Below, piece by piece: positions 21,601 through 43,691 of a stretch of 64,000 bases of DNA. The stretch's first letter is position 1. The number at the start of each line of letters is the position of its first letter. The stretch is from Lota lota (lineage: Eukaryota > Chordata > Actinopteri > Gadiformes > Lotidae), in NCBI GenBank assembly GCA_026745465.1, contig JACYXH010000228.1, positions 389,501 through 453,500 on the forward strand, given 5' to 3'. The position numbers and the translations under genes were made by a program. The notes beneath the pieces were generated by a model. The model did not search any database, was not told the origin of the DNA, and saw only the letters and a program-made list of their open reading frames with translations.

Positions 21601-24472
21601 TTTTGAAGGGGGCCAGATGACATCAGCCTCCTTATGGGTAAGACTGGGGGGGAGACGTGCGTAATCCTTTTGTTTAGTTCTCATCCTAAAACCGTGACAG
21701 CTTTGACTCATTTTAACTTGCATGAAAATGAACCATGGTTCAGAATTCCCCCCCCTTTTTTTCATTTCAGAGATGATCAAAATCAGACATACCCATTATT
21801 AACAGTTGAAGAAATGAGGGAAAAAGAAGACGTTGAGCCGAATGTGTCAAGAACCACGCAATATCCCGTAGCATATGGGAACGTCCATTGCGACACTGAA
21901 CATTCTTATGTGTAAATACTATAACCGATTCATTAACACACAGATAACTAGGAACAAACCTAAAGTTGCTGTAGGTAAGATCCTTTCTACGAAATGGCGT
22001 AGCGTTCCGTCAGCTATGATGGAGTGGAATGCACTTTGAGGATATCCATTTTGAGTGGACTGTGCCTGCCGATGTATGTGGCATTTTAGGGTTTAGTCAG
22101 CTCAGGGTATCTTTTCCGTGATTGGTTTTGACCGGGGAATTGATCTTGCATGTCAATCACAGGTGCCTGAAATGCAACACTTCTCAATTGCGCAAAAAAG
22201 TCGGGAGGTAGGGAACAGAGAGAGAGAGGACGTTTTATTGGTTGTTCAAAATCGTTCTCTTGCGCTGTTTTCCGCCCTCTCTCAACTCTTGAATCTTACC
22301 TACAGCATCTTTAAATTAAACGTACTAAATGTTAAAGCTGTAAGCATTTCAGAACATTCAATAAAGATGATTGATGATGATTTAATGACACTTTCACATT
22401 AAAATGTATTGGCACAAAGCTTTAAAGCTCTGTTTGTAACATCAAACCGACCTTTTTGTATTCTTAACTGTTCCTTTGTTTGCAAAAACAAAGTCTCAGA
22501 CGACAAGTGTCACATGTAGACCTAGCCGTTTCTCTGTCCATCGGCTGTGATTCTGCCATATGAAAGGTACAGACACCACCTACAATACTGTAATTATTAA
22601 GCGAATCAAAGTAATTCACCATGCTACAAGTCATCGACATTGTTTCACACATGTCGATAACCCAATCCCAACATGGTTCAATGCTAAATATTGACAAATA
22701 CCTAACTCATACATAAGACACATTTATACCAAACATCAAAGACAGGATGTTTACATACATGATGAAGGCTTCTGTTTGGCTGGATAGTAATTTGGTTTGA
22801 TGTTGGGTACACTGGCTGAGAATGGCCCCAGAGAAATGCAAACTCTGCATTCATTAACACTAGATGTTTTGTAACTGCTTCATAACTTTTTCTGGAACTA
22901 CTCCAAAATGGGATGCATTTTATATTAACTGCTCTGACCTTTTAAGTGGCTTTGCACATAAAATAAAATCCATCCATCGTGAATAAATCTGTAGACAACG
23001 CTAGCATAGCATAATGACCGAGATGGAGAGAAATGTTCTGTTTTTGCGGACGGTCGTGATGGGTCATGTGTTCCAATGGTAAACCACAGGCCTCTGAATG
23101 AAAAAAGTAAATTACATTTTGACATAAATGACCAGACATCTCCTTCACACATTCAAACAAACAAGAGTGATTCCTCCCTCGACGCTTGCACTGAGTGACG
23201 TGAATAGATGGCTGGGCCAGTGTGTGATGCATGTGACCACAGGCCTTTCGAGGCAGGAATTTCAGGGAAGCCTCGTTACCAGTGAAAACCCCAAGTAAAC
23301 ACCAAAATCACCTTTTCGGTTAAACACTGTTCTGTTCCGGTCTCACAAAGTGCAATGGACATTTCTGTGTTATTTAGGACGAATATGTATCAAGTTACTA
23401 AAAACGGGGGGAAATTCTCTGTAAAATAAGAGGGGTCTGCTACTTCCAGTTACTCTTTTCCAGAGTGGTCGTTTTCTATTGGCGGCGCACGAGGATTTCG
23501 ACAACGCCCCTCGCACCTGCTCCTAAGAAACCCAATCTGTCCATTTATAATAAAACCTTTCCAACATTTCTTTCCCTCGCATCGCATTTTTTAATCTTCT
23601 GGGCGGCGGTTCTTCTGCTAAAACGAGGTTTACTCACACTTTAAGGATTTGCCTATTCACCTCACAAAATGCAAGTTAATACTCCTGCCCATAAGCAAGG
23701 CAAGGGTGCTACACCTGGAGTTGGTGCCCTGGCCCGCCCTTTGAGGCAGGCAGAATTCATTTCTCCATTGGGATTAATAAAATATCATCATCATCATCCT
23801 CATCATCATTATTGCTTGGCAGCAAATGCAAACAAGCATCACTTTATCCTAGACCTGCAGTCAAGTTTCTCCTACACTCTGCATTATTTCCCAAACGACG
23901 GGTTTATAGCGTTTCGTTTTATTGACGCCGTGTAGAACTGCCAAACGAGGGAGGGCAGCAGCGACAAGCTGGGCGTTTGGGATGGCTCTAAATGACGCCT
24001 CGGATCCCGTGTCTACGCCTCTTTATTCATCCACTGGACAACGTGAAGGGTAACTGACCTGATTGGCCATGCTGAGGTCCTGCACCAGCAGACTCTGGTG
24101 GTGGTTCCCCAGGGACACCTCCAGCAGCTCCGTGCCCCTGCCCTGGCCCCCGGGGTACAGCGGCAGGCGGTAGTCGTGCTCCGTCAGCTTCTCCTGCTTG
24201 ATGCCCATGGTGTGCACATAGTCCCCCACCTGGCCGCAGACCAGACCCCCGCCGCCCAGGCCCTCGCCGCCACCGCCAGGCGAGTCCCGCTCCTTCTTGA
24301 AGATCATCTCCTGCGGGGGGAGGTCCTGCATCACGGACTGGGCGGCCAGCCGGGTGAACGTGGTCACCGGCGGGAGGTGGCTGAACATGATCATCCCCGA
24401 GCCGAAGCCGGAGTCCATGCCGCCGTTGGAGCGTAGGAATTCGTTTCCTAGTTTGTCTTGGATGATGTTCAT
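17047..24472 (-). CDS. znf281: Zinc finger protein 281 (Znf281/ZBP-99), complete CDS in six exons
   Basis: Coding exons are 24472-24059, 20423-20322, 19966-19840, 19635-19552, 19193-19075 and 18681-17047. Together they give 2481 bases (826 residues plus stop) with compatible phases throughout. Domains: an N-terminal block with [16 protein letters not shown] and a GIKQEK sumoylation-like site (1-138); a basic linker rich in KKRR (139-172); four zinc fingers at about 191-297, the first three C2H2 ([10 protein letters not shown]..., RCSQCNMSF..., SCDQCNMRF...) and the fourth C2HC ([20 protein letters not shown] then RTC); then a long Ser/Pro-rich C-terminal region with [39 protein letters not shown] and the terminal KTPTSQSYR. 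These match ZNF281 better than its paralogue ZNF148. Known role: GC-box-binding nuclear regulator of pluripotency and EMT genes. The a/b paralogue status in fish is not determined. Confidence 0.95.
18883..19028 (-). mobile_element. tRNA-derived SINE copy in the last znf281 intron
   Basis: The plus strand starts with CATTTAGCAGGTGCTTTGA (SINE tail motif, reversed), passes GCAATCTTGCTCAAGAATGA, and ends CCTTTCGGATGGAAGTCAAA plus CACCCTAACCCCTAGAG, the tRNA-like head read backwards. Orientation is therefore minus, the same as the gene. It is heavily diverged. Confidence 0.6.
19075..19193 (-). CDS. znf281: znf281 exon 6 (zinc finger 3 and start of 4)
   Basis: The 119 bases encode [40 protein letters not shown], then donor GTATAC at phase 0. 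Finger 4 is split here between exons 6 and 7, as its YFSRTD continuation starts exon 7. Confidence 0.92.
19552..19635 (-). CDS. znf281: znf281 exon 5 (zinc finger 2)
   Basis: The 84 bases encode [20 protein letters not shown] and QRHEKIHS, one complete C2H2 finger. Acceptor TGCAG, donor GTAAGT, phase 1 on both sides, so this finger sits on its own symmetric exon. Confidence 0.92.
19840..19966 (-). CDS. znf281: znf281 exon 4 (zinc finger 1)
   Basis: The 127 bases follow acceptor CTGCTCAG and encode [17 protein letters not shown] then the first C2H2 finger ([23 protein letters not shown]). The donor is G before GTACCG (phase 1). Finger 1 is intact with two Cys and two His. Confidence 0.92.
20322..20423 (-). 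CDS. znf281: znf281 exon 3 (basic linker)
   Basis: The 102 bases encode 34 residues rich in Lys/Arg ([11 protein letters not shown] at the end), a probable nuclear localisation region. The acceptor is CTCACAG and the donor is AAG before GTTGGT. Both borders are phase 0. Confidence 0.88.
21135..21416. mobile_element. Degenerate hAT-like MITE, 282 bases, znf281 intron
   Basis: The left end TAAGGGCCACAACTATAAG and the reverse complement of the right end (TAGGGATGCAACTAAGGAT) are similar. Both are followed by a subterminal GATTAATCGA block. This matches a common fish hAT MITE type beginning TAGGGCTGCAACTAACGAT. The flanking octamers GCTGATGC and GCTTAAAC share 5 of 8 bases, so any target duplication has decayed. 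Confidence 0.6.
21961..22313. mobile_element. MITE-like element with 22-base terminal inverted repeats
   Basis: TAAAGTTGCTGTAGGTAAGA at 21961-21980 is inverted at 22294-22313 as TAAAGATGCTGTAGGTAAGA, with a single mismatch. The 353-base interior has no meaningful coding frame. The superfamily is unknown to me. Confidence 0.6.
23735..23815 (+). mobile_element. LINE 3' terminus with (CAT)n tail
   Basis: CATTTCTCCATTGGGATTAA followed by TAAAATAT and CATCATCAT repeats. This resembles the well-known end of fish LINE copies (TCCCCATTGGGATTAATAAA then a short tandem repeat). Only the extreme 3' end is present. Confidence 0.55.
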
Positions 24473-24527
24473 GGTGAATGTGGGCTGGCCAGGGTAGGAG
24501 GACTACACGGTGCCAATCCGTTTCATC
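24059..24527 (-). CDS. znf281: znf281 exon 2 (5' UTR end plus residues 1-138)
   Basis: The acceptor is a CT tract ending CAG (24530-24528). The exon starts at 24527, with the coding ATG at 24472, and ends at CAG before GTCAGT (24058). I chose the ATG giving [12 protein letters not shown] because it resembles the start of paralogue ZNF148 and precedes the conserved [13 protein letters not shown] block. Confidence 0.88.
24503..24526 (-). promoter_or_regulatory. znf281: Seven-codon upstream ORF in the znf281 leader
   Basis: ATG directly at the start of exon 2 reads MKRIGTV and then TAG, 30 bases before the main ATG. The uORF ATG overlaps the splice junction region, so it exists only when this acceptor is used. 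It could dampen translation (inference). Confidence 0.5.
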
Positions 24528-24530
24528 CTG

Positions 24531-24552
24531 AGAGAGAGAGAGAGAGAGAGAG
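24531..24552. repeat. (GA)n tract forming the exon 2 polypyrimidine tract
   Basis: Eleven GA units, which read as CT on the gene strand, abut the acceptor CAG of znf281 exon 2. Confidence 0.85.
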
Positions 24553-24729
24553 ATACACTGATTGTGTGAAGGCTGATCAGATTTCAATAAGTGGAGGACT
24601 ACACACAATGATAATCTATCTCGTCAACAGTTATTTTTTTATAATGTTATTAACCCCTTCACCTGTAATATACAATATTATGTTACATAGGTTGCGCGCA
24701 AATATTTTTAATGCTACAGCATAGGACTC

Positions 24730-25940
24730 AAAACCAGATTCTGGGAGAGGATTTAAAAATGACTGGTATTCAGGTGGATGAGCCAAGTGACGGTCGGTCT
24801 AAATGGGCTACAGTTTTGGAAATGAATCAAGAAAAAGTGCTCTATAGATTTAAATGTGCTTGTTAACATTAGATCCTGCTTAATAACCAAACTGGCTCAA
24901 AGAGTTAATATTCCGCGGTGAAAATAACAAGGTCGTAGCGGTGCACATATTTGAACAAATATGTAATAAAAACTCAATTCTATTTAGGTCTAAAGGAACT
25001 TTAAGGGTTTTCATTGTTTGCTTTCATTAAAGCTCATCTGCTCATAATAACTTACACCATACTACATATGGCTCATTTGAATAGCCCTACCATCATCATT
25101 TGATCTAGCTAATGCGTATAATGTGATGCCAAATACCGACAGTGCGCTCGCAAAGGGTTAAGCAAACTTTTAAGATACGAAGACAAAACGTTGGCTACAA
25201 CTCCTTGGGGTTTGCTTCCAATACACGTGAAGCTACACTGCGAAATGCGATGGCAATTTTAAAAAATAAACAATAGTGCTGGGAAAAGCTAAGCCGTTAA
25301 ATTAGCTTGACTAGCAAGCTACTTGGCTAACCTAGTGTTGCGGGGCCCTTCTTTGTGATGCAGGATCATGCAATTATTAATACGGCCATGCATCAGGACA
25401 GTCGCTGCACGGGGGAACTAAACGTCTACACGTTAAAGCTCCAAAGTTCCTTTAGGGAGAAAACCGAACATACCTTCACACACAGCGACTGAACTGAACG
25501 TTTGTGATGAAGTTTACAAATTCAGATTTAGTTATTAAAGTACAAAATAGAACTGCACACGAACGTTACACAAGGCGAGTACGCGCAGCGTCGACATCGT
25601 CCGGGAGGTATAAACATGAACTCTGAGGTATATTTCCATGTGAGTTTCTGCAGGACACATGGTGTACAATGTGTTCAATATGTAGCCTTGTAAATGCATT
25701 GTCTGGACAGACCGTTACCGTAAGTGCGACAACATAAGCAGCACTATGTTGACCCCCATCACAAATTGCCCATGCAACTCAGGCACGAACAATGATGCTC
25801 GTCTGGATTGCTAGCGACGGCTAGCTAGCTAACTAGCGGCAGTGCATCGCCACTGCGCAGCGCTTTGTTGTCTGTCCCATGCGCGTGTATGCGTAACAAT
25901 GTCGGCATAAGTCTCACCAAAAAATCGGTTTCGTCATTTC
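24730..25940. other. First intron of znf281, no gene seen
   Basis: Mostly unique AT-rich sequence in the presumed 5' UTR intron. I see no repeat element or exon that can be supported. Confidence 0.4.
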
Positions 25941-25947
25941 TCCTTAC

Positions 25948-26092
25948 CAGTGCATGACCCCAACTTGCTGTGTCGGCGTATTTAATTCACAAGTAGGTTC
26001 CCGTTTCGATTTTTAGACCCAAAATATTGTTCTCCCGCTGCCGCAGCTGCCGTATTCTTCCATCTTGCCTCAGCGCAGAGCATTATGGGGTT
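25948..26092 (-). other. znf281: Predicted non-coding first exon of znf281
   Basis: Reading the minus strand, a promoter-like block is followed by a GCAAGATGG motif and then sequence ending at CACTG before GTAAGG (donor at 25947). This is the best donor upstream of the exon 2 acceptor at 24528 and would give a 1.4 kb intron in the 5' UTR. The start is set at the ZNF143-like motif and is approximate. No transcript evidence. Confidence 0.45.
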
Positions 26093-26093
26093 T
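26056..26093 (-). promoter_or_regulatory. znf281: znf281 core promoter motifs (ZNF143-like and YY1-like)
   Basis: On the minus strand, AAACCCCATAATGCTCTGCG resembles the ZNF143/SBF element (CCCATAATGC core). About 15 bases further on lies GCAAGATGGAAGA, a YY1-type CAAGATGG, which is typical just downstream of TATA-less start sites. The surrounding 300 bases are CpG-rich compared with the flanks. Confidence 0.4.
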
Positions 26094-27022
26094 AATCTAG
26101 CGGCCAGCTCGTGAACAGAGTTCTAGCCGGGCTGTTTGATGTGCCTCCATGGGCCGTTGGGAGCAGCACAACAACAAGGACTACGTGCATGGTAATGCAG
26201 GATGGACGACTCGTTTCTATCACAATTATAATCCTCCCAGCTTTATATTTTTTTTCTGATGTTTTATAGGGTGTTCTTGTTGCTACTAATAAAACATTAA
26301 AAAAATAATAATGACCATGTGAACGTCAATGTTGGAAAAAGCATCCCTTAAAACGACATGCGAGTAGAAAATTAATTAATAACAATAATAGGCCTGTGTG
26401 TGTGTGCGTGTGTATCAATGCATATTTATAGACGTTTATGGATTGTGTATCTGTGTGTGTTTATGGATCCTCAGTACACATATGAAATAACAGCACAATA
26501 AGACATGTTTCTTTACTCAGTGGGAAACGTTCCTTGGTCCAAGTAGTTTGGGCTCTTTGTAAACAGACATTCCCACCAGTAAGAGCAGTGGTCCGGAGAA
26601 TGCACGGACAAAGAAGATTAGCCCCTGATTCCCTTTCCGTGGAGCAGATGTATAGGCCTGTGTTATATATGAAACACTTAGATCTGGTGGCTGAGCAGGG
26701 GCGTATCATTGTAAACGCACATTATAATGAGTCTCCGTACTTTGGACCGTGCCCATCACGCTGCATGTTCTAACGACCTAATTCATTCAGAGCGAGCGTC
26801 GTAGGCTCCTATTTGAAATGCAGCCATCGGTTGCTTTCAAGAAGGTCAGCGCATTGCATTTTTTCACGAGGTTCGTCCCCTCATGTAGCCCCACACTCGA
26901 TGAAATGTGTTTATCGTTTTACAGTGATCAAACTGTGTGTTGTGGCATATGTGGTCAAATACAAATCTGAAAACTGAAAGATTAAATAAATATAATATAA
27001 TATAGCGTTTATATAATAGCGT

Positions 27023-27027
<5 letters not shown>

Positions 27028-27080
<53 letters not shown>
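27028..27080. repeat. (TA)n microsatellite
   Basis: About 26 TA units. Confidence 0.95.
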
Positions 27081-27084
<4 letters not shown>

Positions 27085-29125
27085 TGAACACAACTTTATT
27101 CAAAGCCTGTTTAGAGTTTTTCACTGGCTTAAATGTATTTTTAAATGTATTCACTTTAATTATCCGCTGTATTTAAAACCATATTTAATTTATTTCAGGT
27201 CAACATACTGACTTTGACATATCAGCATTCCTTCTTCATTGTACCTAGAATCTCTATCGAGGCTGGGCGACTGGCCTTTAATTGTATAATTTGTGTATGT
27301 ATGTGTGCATATTTAAATGTGTATTATTCAAAAATATCTGCACAAAAAATGGATTACTTCCTGTGGAGAATTCTTGTTCATGTATATTGTATGTTGCTGG
27401 GAGCTGTGGGTGAGGTGGGAGGTTATCTTGCAATAAAGTTCTACAAAGAAAGTTATAGAGTTCAAGTTCATAAAAAATACAACATTGTTAAGAGTTAAAC
27501 TGCCTTATCAGTTAAAATCATATCTCCTACATGAAACATTCAGCTATGCTATGAATATTTTTCTAATAAAAAATAACTGTCAAAACGACTTAGTATTCGT
27601 TTAATAGGATAAACACATCAAATGTGTGGACAACTAAAATATCACACCCAATATAGGATTTTCTGTGTACACAGAATGGCGGTACACAAATAGGAATACA
27701 TTAAATATGGAACATGAAAATGACCTTTTCAAGGACATGTGGTCTTTGAGCTTGCATATAAAGCTTTGGTAAACGTAAGGTTAATAATTGGATCCTTAAA
27801 AATAAGCAATACTGACGTTATCAGACCACTGATCCATTCTGTGATCTCTATCACTCAATTTCAGGGTCGGTTTAACATTTTTTTATATTCTGAAAACAAT
27901 TATTCCGGTTAGTTTACTGAGTCATTTAGACAGTGATTTATTTTTAAATATACTTTTATTTCGTAAAACACCCCATTGAAGAGATTTTATATAAAATCGA
28001 ATCCTAATATATTGTAATGCTTCTCATTGACTGGAACTGAAAAGTGTATAAATATTATAACCAATTTCCTATATTCCAGTGCAGGGGAACGGTAAGGTAA
28101 TAAATACCAAATAATTCAAGACTCTAATTTCAGATGAACATTTTTCTCCCTAAAATCGAAAAGTCGACCAAATGGTCTTCATGCTGTAGTTAATCTGATA
28201 CAAGTCAGCTCAGATGTTTCAATTGTGATAAAAATATAATATTCTGCAAGTGTTGGTGTTTCACTATATTATTAAATCAATATGAAATTACGTTGAAACT
28301 ATGTTGGCAAAAGGAGGGCTCCCTAAAAGCGATCCTACACAGAGGAAAACAAAAAGCAGGCAATGCGTTACAGATACTCTTGTGTGTACTACACAAGAGT
28401 AGTTTGGTTGGTTGGACTACAACCAATCACAGCAACAAAACGTGTGACACATCAGAGGCAGCCATCTTGGTAGTTTATGAAAATGCTTTAACTCTTCCTC
28501 TATACAGTCATCGTATTAAACCCGCCCAATATTAGATAAATGGATGTGATTGGCCCGACCGAGGCCAGGTCTACTGGAAATCTGAGTGAATGGGAGGGGG
28601 GCGAGATGCTTAAGCCAGAGCAAATAAAACATGAGATAGCAGATCCATCTGGTTTCCAGGCTAGACTGATCCTTTCTCCCTCTGCACATTGCCTAAGGTT
28701 TGGTTGTGTCTTTTTTTTGTTGTATACAATTTCATGTACGCACGCATACACACACACTCTCTCTCTCTTAAGCAGCCATGTATACTGACCACTACAACAT
28801 TTTGGAGGAGTTCATAGCTGAAACGGTCCAATCATGAAATGATACACCCATCCATCTTCTGAACCCTGGTCCTGTCTCTGGACGTGATGCTGGGACACTT
28901 CAGCATTGGATCTTCGCTCTCTTTGTACAACGTTACAGTCTAAAATGTCTTCACAAAAAAATAATACTTTTGTAATAATAATGTAATCATCAAGAACTTA
29001 TGTGATAGACAGATAATTACATAATTGAATAATTATGAGGGGTAAAAAATATGTATTTTTCTTGTTCTGTCCTCACAAATTACGTCGTCATCCAATTATC
29101 TTGCCCAGCAAAAAAATGAAAAGGT

Positions 29126-29129
29126 GTGT

Positions 29130-29196
<67 letters not shown>

Positions 29197-29208
29197 GGGG
29201 GGGGGGGG
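29126..29208. repeat. (TG)n fused to poly-G (29)
   Basis: A TG tract of about 27 units runs directly into 29 G residues (29180-29208), the mirror arrangement of the C/CA tracts elsewhere in the window. Confidence 0.95.
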
Positions 29209-30079
29209 AATTCAACTGAAATAGAATACCAAGGGTATTATATTTTTAAACTGGAAGCAACTCAGCACAGCTTTGAAGGGAAACCTATGCTCAGGTTACC
29301 TTATTTGTATATAATGCCATACATCACTAACCTGCAGCGGCAAGGTTTGCAGAACCATCAGGGAACAGGAAACTGTTTGTAAAAGGGAAGGCCCTTACAA
29401 AAAAGACATGGTAGATCACATATTCCTCTTAGCATGCTGCTTGATCTGAACCACTGTGGCTCGGCCAACAAGCACATAACTTAAAGCCTGGCAAGATGGA
29501 TTCTTGCATGATCGTGACCTCACGAAAATCCAAATGCCTTGCAACGTTAAAACCTCAGAGCTGTCCAAACCATGTATATATTGTATATATACTAGAGTCT
29601 ACTATACACCTAGGCAGTTTTGTTCTTGCTGTTGTTGGTATATCTGTTGTTGTTGTTGTTGGTATAGCTACAGTTGTAGTTGTTATTGTATATCTCTTGT
29701 TGGTCTAACAATGGAAGCTGAACGTGTATGTATTGTGTGGTGGTTTGAACAGGGAGCTGAGGTCAGACTCCTTTGGTTACAAAGCAGTGTAGAGTGATGT
29801 AATGGAATGGGGTATAGTGAAAGTCTGAATCAATTAATGTGAAAAGAGGAACAGAACTGAGGTGAGGATTTGGATAAGAATGGTTTGCAAAGCTAATGCT
29901 TTCAATTAAATCAATGTCTGGATTGATAAATAATTGATTTGTTTGAAAAGATTTGCAAAAATAATGGTTCCTCGATGTTGCCTAGATGGATGGTGTTGTT
30001 TTTTTAAACACAAGACACACACGCACACATTCACACATTCACATAGCAAGTTGTTTTCCGACGCAAGTCCGCTCTTCAT

Positions 30080-30095
30080 CCGGTAGATGGCGCTG
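30080..30095 (+). promoter_or_regulatory. CTCF-like motif
   Basis: CCGGTAGATGGCGCTG fits the core of the vertebrate CTCF consensus (AGRKGGCGC type). It lies 0.7 kb upstream of kcnj3 in the divergent intergenic region, a plausible boundary position. Motif evidence only. Confidence 0.4.
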
Positions 30096-30335
30096 TTGCT
30101 CAAAATAAAACTTCCGTTCTGAACTCTCCATCTCTATTTATTTATCCTTCCACGGCTGTAATTTACCCATCCGTTCATGGTAGGCTTCAGAGTTATAGGC
30201 ATATAGAAACGAAAATATACAAGAATTTTCTTTTTCTGACCTGCTAATAAAAACATCTGGCGAATTATTACCAAATCAAACAAAAACAAACACATAAAAT
30301 AACATTATTTAACTCATTCCAGACACACACACAGC

Positions 30336-30375
30336 TAGCTCTCTCTCTCTCTTCTCGCTCGCTCGCTCTCTGTCT

Positions 30376-30409
<34 letters not shown>
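30336..30409. repeat. CT/CTCG/CA-rich tract in the kcnj3 promoter or leader
   Basis: CT repeats with GCTC interruptions followed by a CA run, 370-445 bases upstream of the kcnj3 ATG. Such GAGA/CT tracts are frequent near neuronal gene starts. No start site could be fixed. Confidence 0.7.
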
Positions 30410-30781
30410 CTCGTTTTTCCTCTGTTACTGTGCACAAGAAGCAATGAATGGCGTACAACTCCTCGTATTTTCCGTATCCGCTCTCTTAGTGAGAGCGCAT
30501 CGTCCAGTTGCGCGTCATCAATTCGGCAGCAACTGATTTTCTTTTCCCCCAAGACACGTAAATGTAATACCTGAACATGTTGGGAAGACTGACCTAGGGC
30601 ATCTTCATGTAACACCTGACCGCACATTTCAATGAAGAGAATGTACATCAATGCGCGCTGATGTGGCCATATGGCACGCTTTACGCACTGCAGATAACCA
30701 GTATTATGGACTAAAAATCAAACAGAAGATGGATTAAACAAGAAAGTTTATTTATCTTTTAGCTTATTTTAGGGTTCGGCG

Positions 30782-43274
<12,493 letters not shown>

Positions 43275-43482
43275 AGGGGAAAACCATGAAAAACGGATGG
43301 TTTATAGATTCTATTCTTGTTGAGGAGCAACCTACTGGAATGACTGTGATATTTAATGTTTTTAATAGCAACTGCATTCGTACAGGTTCATTGGGTCATG
43401 CACAAAGTGCTGAGATACATACATACATGCATGCACGCAGACACGTGCAGACACGTGCAGACACGTGCAGACACGTACAACA

Positions 43483-43486
<4 letters not shown>

Positions 43487-43574
<88 letters not shown>
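43487..43574. repeat. (CA)n microsatellite in the kcnj3 3' region
   Basis: About 44 CA units, preceded by four tandem GCAGACACGT-like decamers (about 43437-43480). Confidence 0.95.
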
Positions 43575-43575
<1 letters not shown>

Positions 43576-43685
43576 TAGAAGATGACTTGTGTGCATGTAT
43601 ACACTTAATCATTATGTGAGCACCACTGCACCTGTTAGTTGATCTCTTTGTTTCAAGTCAATATAAATTAAATTAAGAAGATGAA

Positions 43686-43691
43686 AATAAA
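43686..43691 (+). terminator. kcnj3: Candidate poly(A) signal of kcnj3
   Basis: AATAAA about 410 bases after the long-frame stop, followed by T-rich sequence (TTCCTTGTTTTTATT). First canonical hexamer downstream of the CDS that I noticed. Confidence 0.4.

Larger units (their letters stand above)
26130..30440. other. Intergenic region between divergent znf281 and kcnj3
   Basis: No coding exon is supported. It contains a (TA)n tract (27028-27080), a TG/poly-G tract (29126-29208), a short GTTGTT-rich tract (29640-29680) and a CTCF-like motif at 30080-30095. Open frames such as 27214-27498 and 29035-29382 show no recognisable family. Confidence 0.45.
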
